Source: Micromonospora haikouensis | GTDB lineage: Bacteria > Actinomycetota > Actinomycetes > Mycobacteriales > Micromonosporaceae | Assembly: GCF_900091595.1 (NCBI RefSeq) | Contig: NZ_FMCW01000001.1 | Coordinates: 1 to 33,295, forward strand | Direction of reading: 5' to 3' | Length of the DNA: 33,295 nt | Shown: in pieces, positions 17,001 through 24,900 of the stretch | How positions within the stretch are numbered: position 1 is the stretch's first letter | Layout of the letters: each line of letters opens with the position of its first letter | The notes under the pieces: generated by a model | The model's database searches: none | Seen by the model: the letters and a program-made list of their open reading frames with translations, nothing else | What the model was told of the DNA's origin: nothing | Program-made: the position numbers and the translations under genes

Positions 17001-18125
17001 GGCGGCAATGCGCAGGTCGGGGTGCTCGCAGCCGCCGTGCACGGCGGCGAAGAGGGCGAGCAGCCGGGGCCAGGCGGCGGTGCGCCGGTCGCCGATCTCG
17101 TTGCTGTGCATGTCAAACGCCGTGCGGAGCTGGCCGTGCAGGGTGGACGCCGCGTACGCCTGCGCGTAGAGCGGGTCGGCCACCGGCAGCAGCCGCTGCT
17201 CCTCGGCGTAGAGCAGGAAGACCAGGCGCATCAGCACGGTCAGCGCACCCCGGTAGATCTCCCGGTCGCTGACCTCGCCGAGCAGTTGCCCCTCGGACTC
17301 CCGGTCCAGCCGGGCCAGCTCACCGACGAAGAGCTCCACCGCCCGGCGGACCTGGTCGCCCAGGGTGGTGGTGATCTGGGTGAGCGCCTCCGCGCTGCGC
17401 GCGAACAGGCCGGCGAGGCTCGCCGAGGGGCGCCCGTCTGCGCCGGCCGGCGGGATGAGCACCCGGGGCGCGGCGAGCAGCGTCGCGAAGGCGCGCAACA
17501 GCGCCGGCTCCTCCAGCCAGAGGTCGGCGTCGAAGACACCCACCCCGGTCGGCTCGCCCCGGCGGGCGTGCACCAGCGCCCAGTGCTGCCCGTTGGTCAC
17601 CAGCGCCAGCGGCACGCCGGTGTCCCGGCACACCTGGGCGGCCTGCTCGACCGGGGACGGCCGGCCACCCCGGGCGGCGGTGAGCGACGCGTCGAAGGGC
17701 AGGCGGTGCACGTGCAGCCGGGCGGCCCGGCCGCCGCCGGGCTGCGGACCCGACAGCACCGCGTCCGGCCGGAAGCCGCCGCTGCCGGCGACCCCGACCG
17801 CGTCGTCGGCGTGCGCGCTCGCCGGATATTTCAGCAGCTCGCCGAGGACCAGCTCGACCCACGCCGGGCCGAGCAGGTCCGGGGCGTCCTGCACCTCCGC
17901 CCAGCCCCGGCGGATCCGGTCCCGTATCTCGTTCGGCACGGTGTCCAGCCCGTGCGGCAGCGCCTCGACGAGCACCGGCACCGTCAGGAACGGGCCCTCC
18001 GGGCGCAACAGGCCGAGCCACTCGGCGTGCTGCTCGTCGATCTTCTGCACGGCGGGCCGGGGCGCGCGGCGACCCGCGGCGGCACGGCCCGACGCGCCTC
18101 GGGACTGGCGGGGGACGGCGGGCAT
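14010..18125 (-). CDS. drmMI: DISARM class 1 adenine methyltransferase DrmMI
   Basis: This 1371-residue N6-adenine DNA methyltransferase marks self DNA in class 1 DISARM. The S-adenosylmethionine motif is KVLDPAMGSGAF at about residues 603-614, and the catalytic motif IV is NPPF at 885-888, followed by FVGGQRL. The first ~350 residues form a family-specific N-terminal region with a type I HsdR-N-like look. The part after about 1020 corresponds to a target-recognition domain. The ATG at 18125 overlaps the drmD stop by one base (TGATG), so the two are coupled. The frame is open further upstream, but that lies in drmD. Positions 14521-14820, in the presumed recognition domain, drop to about 59% GC by hand count against ~80% nearby, suggesting recombination of the specificity region. 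Confidence 0.93.
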   Translation of the reverse strand: MPAVPRQSRGASGRAAAGRRAPRPAVQKIDEQHAEWLGLLRPEGPFLTVPVLVEALPHGLDTVPNEIRDRIRRGWAEVQDAPDLLGPAWVELVLGELLKYPASAHADDAVGVAGSGGFRPDAVLSGPQPGGGRAARLHVHRLPFDASLTAARGGRPSPVEQAAQVCRDTGVPLALVTNGQHWALVHARRGEPTGVGVFDADLWLEEPALLRAFATLLAAPRVLIPPAGADGRPSASLAGLFARSAEALTQITTTLGDQVRRAVELFVGELARLDRESEGQLLGEVSDREIYRGALTVLMRLVFLLYAEEQRLLPVADPLYAQAYAASTLHGQLRTAFDMHSNEIGDRRTAAWPRLLALFAAVHGGCEHPDLRIAAHGGSLFDPGRFPWLVDAAVTDRVVHEMLDALLVLRHRGKAAEQLSYSSLGVEQLGHVYEGLLEFSCARVREPYVGLIGKREPELPLAELEAAAARGEAELRVWLVARCDLTVRQVERARAATPAPHQLAALHAACDNDADLTDRVRPYWGLLRVDLRDLPTVFPAGSVLFTQFGDRRNTGTHYTPRELAEEVVRHTLAPLCFSPGPAQGVTDEGVWRAKTADELLRLKVLDPAMGSGAFLVAACRYLAEVVVRAWQRDGLPAELSDLANGNPDQEDLLLAARRLVAARCLYGVDRDDMAVELAKLSLWLVTLAKGKPFGFLDHALRCGDSLVGITSLDQLTAFHLDPEAGRFQHSRLFGDLVDRLHRTVGEITALRESIGATVVEDTRDAADKDAKLAEVEHLGRGLRLAADAVVGAALSTAVRAQRRPWDPEDDTDDPETKYDGRLLGISDDVHRLLDGPYDAELEQRIGITVAGWLRGTRPEPIRPLHWPLEFPEVVNRAGFDAVIGNPPFVGGQRLTGAIGPDVREYLVERIGRGKRGSADLCSYFLLRNLSVTGKGRVGIIATNTIAQGDTREVGLDQAVDMGWTVYRANKSQPWPGTASLEVSLLWVGHAADDEQPVLDGNRVPGITPSLDARSRVTGNPYRLTANAGQSYIGSYVLGTGFLLEPEQAQALIDKDPRNKDVLFPYLNGEDLNSRPDCSARRRVINFHNWSLERAQEYPDCFAIVEREVKPFRATNNRVARRERWWQFAERAPALYSAIEGLDRVLVIARVSKTGLPVFAPTKQVLSDQVVVFATDQAEDLASLSSSFHFSWWTTKGESSLRSDPRYTPSDGFETFPMPEPTGRMAQVGAELDSYRRSVMLGRELGLTKLYNLVHDEQVTSADIRRLRDIHVEIDEAVAEAYGFNLTLGHGFHRTRQGVRFTIDPTAQVELLDLLLDLNHQRHEQEKPQQTTTRRKPRKQTRAAPRPRSAEAPDSEPPALDGGLFPLPDALF

Positions 18126-21100
18126 CAGCGGGCACCTCGGGCCAGGGACGCGGGGACCAGGAAGGTGACGGCGGCCGGGAACCAGCGGGCCGTCGGGTCG
18201 GCGTAGCGGCGGCGCAGCGCGTCGCTCTCCCGTTCGCGCTGCGCCGGGATGTCGCGCAACCGGGCGTGCAGCGCGTCCCGGTCGGCGTGCAACTGCTCGC
18301 GTTCGACGGTGAACAGGGTCGGCTGCTCCCAGTGCGGCTCGTCGGCAAGCTTGCTGCGGATCGAGGTCTCCAGCTCGGTCAGGACCGCGCCGATCGCGGT
18401 GACCTCCTCCTCGCAGCGCCGGGCGAGCAGCCCGTGCAGGCTGCGGGCGCGCTGGTCGGCGCGGGTGCCGAGGGCGCGACCCAGCGGCCCGGCCAGCGTC
18501 GGCCACAGCTCGGTCAGGCTCTGCCGGACCCGCTCGGCGGGCACCTGGTCGGTCGCGGCGGCCAGCAGGGCCTCCAGCTCCTCCTGGCGGGCCCGGGTGA
18601 GCTTGCCGCCCTCGATCGGGCCACCGGCGGTGACGACCTCCTCGTGCAGCCGGGTGCCCTCCGCGCCGGTGACCACCACCCGGCCGTGCGCGACGAGCGC
18701 CGGAGAGCGCAGCAGGTCACCGGGCACCACCCGGGCGGTGACCCGGCTGAGCTTCGCGCCGCCGGACCCGGCCCCACCCCGGGCCTGGGCCCACAGCTCC
18801 GCCCGCAGCAGACGCAGGCACATCTGCACCAACTGGTGCCCGAGGTGCAGCAGCACCACATCGGTGCGCCCCGCCGCCGCATCCGGGTCGAAGGTGATCG
18901 GCCGTTCCCGGCCCGTGACCGGGTGCAGCAGCCCGTCGTTGCGGGCGGCGGCCCACGCGCCGGGCAGCTCGGGCAGCCGGAACCAGGGGCCCGACGCGCC
19001 CGCCGGGGTCGACGCGTCGATCAGGTCCCGCCGATGGGCCAGGCCCAACCCCGTGCGGACCACCCGTTCCACGGTGGCCGGGGTGAGGTTGAGCTCCGCC
19101 CGGCTGCCCTTCAACGTCTCGGTGAGCCGGTGCAGGTCCCGCGCCAGGTCACGTTCCACCCGCAGCCGGGCGCGGCTCGCCCGCCGGTCGATCTCGACGT
19201 CGGTGACTTGCCAGTCGGTGCGCTTGCCGGTCATCTTCTGCTCGACCTGGGCGGCGATCACCTCGCCCGCGCTGCCCAGGTCGGTGCGGATCGCCTCGAC
19301 CTTCTCCACCGCCAGCCGCAGGAACGCCAGCTCGTCCTCCAGCGAACCAGTGGTGTAGTCGACGTGCTGCCAACCGGCGGGCACGAAGTGCAGCACGTCC
19401 ACCCGGTCGGCGCGCTGGCCATGCCGGTCGATCCGGCCGTTGCGCTGCTCAAGCCGGTTGGGGTTCCACGGGATCTCCCAGTGCAGCAGCCGGTGGCAGT
19501 GCCGTTGCAGGTTGATGCCCTCGCTGGCGGCGTCGGTGGCGAGCAGGACCCGGACGTCGTCGAGGTCGGGATGCTCCGTGAAGACGTTCTTGACGTGCTC
19601 GCGTTCGTCGGGATCCTGGCCGCCGTAGAGCAGGGCGATCCGTTCCGGCGGGTAGCTGGCGCTGAGTAGCCGCTCGTGCAGCCAGCGCTGGGTGTCGCGG
19701 TATTCGGTGAAGATGATCACCCGCTCGGTCGACCACTCGCCGCCGGGTCGCACGATCGGATCCAGCCAGCGGTGCAGCGCGGCGAGTTTGGCGTCCGGCC
19801 GGTCCTGCGCCGAGCGGGCCCAGGTGCGCAGCTCACCGAGGAGCGCCCGTTCCTCGGCCGACAGCGGGGCCGCGTAGTGCCGGACGGCGGTCAGGGCGTC
19901 GGCCTCGGCGCTGCCGTAGGCGGCATCGTCCTCGGCCGTCTCGGCCAGCCGGTCGATCACCGGTTGCAGGACCTTCTCGCCGGCCAGCCGTTCCGCCCCG
20001 CGCGCCGGCTCGCCGGAGGCGGCGTGATCCCGGGCGGTCATCGTCGCCAAATGGGTCTCGACGGTCTCGGCGAACGCCTTCGGCGACGAGAAGAGCCGCC
20101 GCTTGAGCAGGGTGGTGACGAAGTCGGCGGCGATCTCGCCGGCCCGACCGTCGGCGTTCGCCCGGCGGCTCGCCGCGTAGCGGCCGAGCAACTCGTGGGC
20201 GTGGCGCTCGGCGGCCGGGTAGTCGACCTCCAGGTAGCCGAGATGGCGTGCCGGGAACCGGGGAGAGCCGTCCCACCTGGGCGGCAGCTCGCTCTTGAGC
20301 CGTCGCACCATCACCCGGGCCAACTGCTCGTCGGTCGGCTTGACGCCCCGGGCGAACCGCTGGTCGTCGAGGAGCTCCAGCAACGCGGTGAACGACTCGG
20401 TGAAACCGTTGTGCGGGGTGGCGGAGAGGAAGAGCCGGTGCTCGCAGTGCGGGGCGAGGGCGCGGATCGCCTTCGTGCGGTGCGAATCCACCGCATACCG
20501 CCCCCGGCCGGACGGCGCGCAGGTGTGCACCTCGTCAACCACCAGCAGGTCGAAGGCGCGCGGATAGCGCGGCGTCGCCGGCAGCACCTCGCGGAGCAGC
20601 CGCAGCGGCCGGTCCCGCTTCAGCCAGTCCACGCTGACGATCAACCGGGGGTAGTGCGTCCACGGGTTGGTGTAGAGACCCCGGGTGCGGCGCAACTCCC
20701 GCAGCAGGGCCGCGTCGACGATCCGGAAGTCGAGACCGAACTTGTCGCGCATCTCGTCGCGCCACTGCCGCGTCAGCCCCGCCGGGCACACGATCATCAT
20801 CGTCCGGGCCCGGTGCCGCAGCATCAGCTCCTGCATCACCAGCCCGGCCTCGATGGTCTTGCCGAGGCCCACGTCGTCGGCGATGAGCAGGTTCGTTCTC
20901 GGCATCGACAACGCCCGGACCACCGGGTCGAGCTGGTAGTCCTCGATCTCGATGCCGGAGCGGAACGGCGCCTGAAGGGCCGTCCGGTCGGCCGAGGCGA
21001 TGGCACCCCAGCGCACGGCGTCCAGGAACGCGTCGAGCTGCCCGGGGTCGTCGAACCCGTGCCGAGGGTCCGGCAGCGTCGCGCTGTCATGCACCCGCCG

Positions 21101-21313
21101 GCCCGGCTCCAACTCCCAGACCACCCGCAACTCCTCGTCGCGGGCGTCGTCCTCGATGCTGACCAGGGTGGCCAGGTGCGGGGCCCGACCGGTGAACACG
21201 TGCGGATCGCCGCTGGTCACATCGCTGCGGACCACGTCGGCGACGACCCAGCGCCGGTTGCGTACGGTGACGAGCTGGCCCGGTGCCGGAGGGCTGTCGG
21301 TCGCCGTCGTCAT
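18125..21313 (-). CDS. drmD: DISARM protein DrmD, SNF2/RapA-like helicase
   Basis: This 1062-residue SNF2-family ATPase defines class 1 DISARM. Motifs are LIADDVGLGKTIEAG with Walker A near residues 145-155, the DEVH box VVDEVHTC near 256-263, LFLSATPHNGFTESF near 290-305, LLATDAASEGINLQ near 590, and QRNGRIDRHGQRADRVDVLH near 620-640. The lineage resembles the RNA polymerase recycling factor RapA. The C-terminal ~350 residues are helical and family-specific. The ATG at 21313 is fixed by an in-frame stop 30 bp upstream (21341-21343) with no other start between. It has no Shine-Dalgarno of its own and overlaps the stop of a five-codon leader ORF. It is the first gene of the drmD-drmMI operon, divergent from the EACC1 module. 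Confidence 0.94.
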   Translation of the reverse strand: MTTATDSPPAPGQLVTVRNRRWVVADVVRSDVTSGDPHVFTGRAPHLATLVSIEDDARDEELRVVWELEPGRRVHDSATLPDPRHGFDDPGQLDAFLDAVRWGAIASADRTALQAPFRSGIEIEDYQLDPVVRALSMPRTNLLIADDVGLGKTIEAGLVMQELMLRHRARTMMIVCPAGLTRQWRDEMRDKFGLDFRIVDAALLRELRRTRGLYTNPWTHYPRLIVSVDWLKRDRPLRLLREVLPATPRYPRAFDLLVVDEVHTCAPSGRGRYAVDSHRTKAIRALAPHCEHRLFLSATPHNGFTESFTALLELLDDQRFARGVKPTDEQLARVMVRRLKSELPPRWDGSPRFPARHLGYLEVDYPAAERHAHELLGRYAASRRANADGRAGEIAADFVTTLLKRRLFSSPKAFAETVETHLATMTARDHAASGEPARGAERLAGEKVLQPVIDRLAETAEDDAAYGSAEADALTAVRHYAAPLSAEERALLGELRTWARSAQDRPDAKLAALHRWLDPIVRPGGEWSTERVIIFTEYRDTQRWLHERLLSASYPPERIALLYGGQDPDEREHVKNVFTEHPDLDDVRVLLATDAASEGINLQRHCHRLLHWEIPWNPNRLEQRNGRIDRHGQRADRVDVLHFVPAGWQHVDYTTGSLEDELAFLRLAVEKVEAIRTDLGSAGEVIAAQVEQKMTGKRTDWQVTDVEIDRRASRARLRVERDLARDLHRLTETLKGSRAELNLTPATVERVVRTGLGLAHRRDLIDASTPAGASGPWFRLPELPGAWAAARNDGLLHPVTGRERPITFDPDAAAGRTDVVLLHLGHQLVQMCLRLLRAELWAQARGGAGSGGAKLSRVTARVVPGDLLRSPALVAHGRVVVTGAEGTRLHEEVVTAGGPIEGGKLTRARQEELEALLAAATDQVPAERVRQSLTELWPTLAGPLGRALGTRADQRARSLHGLLARRCEEEVTAIGAVLTELETSIRSKLADEPHWEQPTLFTVEREQLHADRDALHARLRDIPAQRERESDALRRRYADPTARWFPAAVTFLVPASLARGAR

Positions 21314-21327
21314 CCGGCTCGAACCAT
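21310..21327 (-). CDS. Five-codon leader ORF coupled to drmD
   Basis: On the minus strand, GAAGGAG (plus 21336-21342) is followed 8 nt later by ATG GTT CGA GCC GGA TGA, encoding MVRAG. The last codon overlaps the drmD start as ATGA. drmD lacks a ribosome site at a workable distance, since the GAAGGAG is 22 nt from its ATG. The leader would therefore load ribosomes that reinitiate on drmD. The peptide itself is probably irrelevant. The frame is +2 relative to drmD, so it is not an N-terminal extension. Confidence 0.5.
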   Translation of the reverse strand: MVRAG

Positions 21328-21389
21328 CGGTTGTGCTCCTTCAGCCCGTGGGTGGTCGTCGCCGATGCATCGAGCCCCGCGCGGAAGGG

Positions 21390-21460
21390 GTGGGAACTCG
21401 GCGGCAGACGTGAAGGCTAGTACGAGTTCCACACAGGATCGACCCGAGTTCCACATAGGA
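21390..21460. promoter_or_regulatory. Three CGAGTTCC elements in the drmD/EACC1 divergent promoter region
   Basis: CGAGTTCCACA-C-AGGA (21423-21438) is repeated as CGAGTTCCACA-T-AGGA (21445-21460), exactly 22 bp, about two helical turns, further on. An inverted copy of the core, GGAACTCG, lies at 21393-21400. This spacing on one DNA face is typical of cooperative operator sites. They sit in the 244-bp region between drmD and the EACC1 gene and could control both. A TANNNT box on the minus strand (TAGCCT, around 21415) is the only weak promoter hint. Confidence 0.5.
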
Positions 21461-21557
21461 GCCCATTGGCTGACATTCGATCGGCAAACCGACAGAGATG
21501 CTCCCGGGGTGTCCCTTCTTCCGTAGGTTGATCGGCACCGCTCAGCCAGGAGGTTGG

Positions 21558-21938
21558 ATGTCCCACGTCCGCATCCGGATCGACTTCACCCCGCTTCCCG
21601 ACGACGACGAGTTCGTCCTCGGCGAGCTGACCGACGAACTGGCGGACGACCTCCGCGAGATCGGGGAGGTGGAGCGCGTCGAGCAGCCCGTGACAGACCC
21701 GCACACCAAGGGCGTCGCGGAGCTGGCGCTCGGCGTGGTGACCGTGCTGGCGGGGGCGGATCCCGGCTACGTGCAGGCGCTGGTCGACGTGGTCCTGGCG
21801 TTCCTCCAACGCCACACCGGCCGCCGGGTGCACCTGCGGGTCGGCGACATCGAGCTGACCATCGACCGGCCGACCCACCGGCAGACGGACGAACTGGTCG
21901 CCACGGTGCGGGCGGCGATCGAGCGGGCGCGCCCCTGA
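21558..21938 (+). CDS. EACC1 (effector-associated constant component 1)
   Basis: This 126-residue alpha/beta protein starts MSHVRIRIDFTPL and continues LADDLREIGEVERVEQP, then LALGVVTVLAGADPGYVQAL and LRVGDIELTIDRPT. This is the pattern of the EACC1 family, the invariant small partner in NTP-dependent actinobacterial conflict systems, where it is encoded directly before a caspase-like or other effector gene. The ATG at 21558 follows AGGAGG (21548-21553) by 4 bp. An upstream in-frame ATG at 21498 has no ribosome site. The stop overlaps the ATG of the caspase-helicase gene by one base. Function is known only by association: it is thought to connect effector and sensor subunits. Confidence 0.85.
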   Translation: MSHVRIRIDFTPLPDDDEFVLGELTDELADDLREIGEVERVEQPVTDPHTKGVAELALGVVTVLAGADPGYVQALVDVVLAFLQRHTGRRVHLRVGDIELTIDRPTHRQTDELVATVRAAIERARP

Positions 21939-24900
21939 TGGGTCGGCACGCCCTGCTGCTCGGCACGGCCACCTGCCACGCCGACCGCGAGCTCGCGCCG
22001 CTGCCCTCCGTGCGGCAGGACGTCGCGCAGCTCAAGGCACTGCTCGACGGTGCCGGCGAGTTCGACAGCGTACGCGCGGCACTGGATTTGCCGGCGGCGC
22101 ATCTGCGTCAGGTCGTCGAGGAGTTCTACGGCGCGCGGCGCACGGGCGACCTGGCGCTGCTCTACTACTCCGGCCACGGGGTGCTGCATGGCGACGGGCA
22201 GTCGCTGTTCCTGGCGGCGACCGACACGGTCGGCGGGCAGCTGCACGCGACCGCGTTCGACACCGACGGCATGCTGCGCCACCTGCTCAACGACACCAAG
22301 GCCAGCCAGAAGGTGGTGCTGCTCGACTGCTGCTTTTCCGGCGCGTTCACGGCCCGCAACCGGTTCCGGGGCGGGGTGCGCGAGGAGCCGCGGCGCCTCA
22401 AGCGCCAGCGTGGCACCTTCATCCTGACCTCCAGCACCCATCAGAAGGCGTCGAAGGCGCAGGGCCCGGACCGCCCGTCGGTGTTCACCGAGGTGCTCCT
22501 CGACGGTCTGCGGGGCGCGGCCGAAGGGCCGTCCGACGACGGGTGGATCACCACCAACGATCTCTCCCGGTACGTGCCGACCGAGATGGCCCGCCGCCGC
22601 CAGCACAAGACGGTCGAGTCGAGTGAGGGCGTCACCGAGCCGATCCGGCTGGCGACCGCGCCGGGGTCCGCCGCCGAGGCGACGCGCGTCGCCGCCGTCA
22701 CGGCGAGCCCGGCCGACGAGGCGGCGTTCGACGCGGACCAGTGGCGTCGCCTGGTGACCTACTACGTCAACTGCATGCAGCGTTCGACCGTGCTGCAGTC
22801 GTTCATCGACCCCCGGGCGACCACCACGTACGTTCCGGCTCCACCCGGGTCCGAGGCCGTCTTCACCTCGGAGACGCCCGTCCGGCTGGGCGGCACGGCG
22901 GCCAGGCTCGCCGCGCGGGCCCGCGCCGACGGCAGGGAGCTGCAGTACGGCTATCCCGTCGTCGCCGTGCGGCCGGCCCGGCAGAAGGCGATCCAGCTCG
23001 CGCCGCTCCTGGTCTGCGACGTGACCATCGGCGCGGACGACGTCCTGCACGCCTCCTTCCCGCCCCGCCCCAGCGCCGCCCTCGTCGACCTGTTCCAGCT
23101 TTCCGAGGTGGAGGGCGACGAGCTGCTGCAACGCGTCGAGCAGGCGTTCGTCCCGGGCGACCCCGCCTCCCTCATGGCCACCGTCGACGTGTTGGTGAAG
23201 ACGTTCGGGTTGAACCCGGTGACGGAGCTGGACCCGGCGATGCTCGGCGGCACCATCCGGCAGGGGCCGGTGAACGGGTTGCAGAACGCCGCGATCCTCT
23301 ACACCGTCGATGCGGCCGAGTCGCCGCAGCGGCAGCTCGTCGACGACCTGCGAGCCATGATCAAAAACCCGAAGCTCATCGAGGGGACGGCGCTGGGTGC
23401 GCTGGCGCTCCGCCCGGACGGGGCGGCGGCGAGCCCGGGCGGGGCCGGCTCGACGCCCGTGGTGACGGTGGCGATGAGCGCGACGAACGAGGCGCAGGAG
23501 GAGATCATCCGGGCGGCGATGTCGCAGCCGTTGACGGTGGCCCAGGGGCCGCCGGGCACCGGCAAGAGTCAACTCGTCACCGCCCTGCTGGCCACCGCCA
23601 CCGCCGCCGGCCAGAGCGTGCTGGTCGGTTCCACCAGTAACCAGGCCGTCGACTCGGTGCTCGACCGGGTGACCGACCTGATCGGCCCGGGCCTGCTGCT
23701 GCGTACGGGCAACAAGGAGCACCGTCTCCAGGAGCCGAAGCACCTCGCCGACATCCTGGCCGCCTACCCGTCGGCCGAGCGGGCCACCGCGCCGGACGAC
23801 CGGACCCCGCTGCACGAGCTGCGGCTGCTGGCCGAGGAGGCCACCGGGCTCCGTGCGGCGCTGGACGAGCGGCGGCTGCTCGAACGCGACCTCGCCGACC
23901 TGGCTGCCGAACGTTCCGCTGGCCCCGGCCCAAACGCGGTCACGCTGCCGGCCGACGACACGGAACTGGCGCGCCTCGTCCACCTGACCGACCGGGCGCT
24001 CGCGAGCCGGTGGTTCGGCTGGTGGTACCGGTGGCGGCTGCGGTCGTACCAGGTCGTCGACCGGGACGCCGTCGCGGCACTCGCCGAGCGGGCGGTGCTC
24101 GAGTTGCGCTGGCGGGAACGCCTACGACGCCTCGGCGAGCTGCCCGACGCCGAAGTCTCCTGGCGGCGGCTGGTCGACCTGATCGGCACCGAACGGCCCG
24201 CCCTCAGCATCGACCTGCTGCGGGCGCAGATCGCCCGCCGGGTGGCTGCCGGGGCGCGGGTGCTCCAGGACCGGGCCGACGAGATGGCCAGGCCGCAGTC
24301 GGACAGCTGGTCCTACTTCCCGGAGCTGCTGCGGGTGCTGCCGGGCTGGGCGGTGACCGCGCTCTCCGCCCGACGCCTGAAGAGAAGCCCCGCCCTGTAC
24401 GACCTCGTCGTGATCGACGAGGCGGCACAGTGCACCATTCCCGCGATCCTGCCGATGCTCTACCGCGCGAAGCGGGCACTGCTCATCGGCGATCCGCGCC
24501 AGCTCGCGCCCGTGGTGGACCTGCCCGAATCCGACGACGTCGCCGAACGGGCCCGGGCCGGCCTGGGCACCGGCTGGCTCACCGCGCGGCGGCTGACCTA
24601 CACGGCCCACTCCGCGTACGACGCGTTCGCCGCCGCGGCGGCCACGACGCAGCTGCTCGACGAGCACTACCGGTGCCATCCGGACATCGTGGACGTGCCG
24701 AACCGGGAGGTCTACCAGGGCCGGCTCACCGTGCTGACCGATCCGGCCCGGCTGGCCGCCCCGGCCGAACCGGCGGTGCGCTGGCGCGACGTGCCGGGCA
24801 GGTTCAGCCCCGGTACGACCGGCTCCGGGTTCAACCCGGTCGAGGCCGAGGCGGTCGTCGCCGAGGTGGCAGGGCTGCGGGCGGCGTACCCCGACGCCTC

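Noticed and set aside
15531..18206. 891-codon plus-strand open frame opposite drmMI
   Set aside because: It is the antisense shadow of a GC-rich coding gene. The translation is Gly/Val/Arg/Gln-rich without any domain, and the minus strand has clear methyltransferase motifs.
21423..21460. CRISPR-like repeat
   Set aside because: Only two short copies in direct orientation with a 6-bp gap, so there is no repeat-spacer array. They are interpreted as operator sites.
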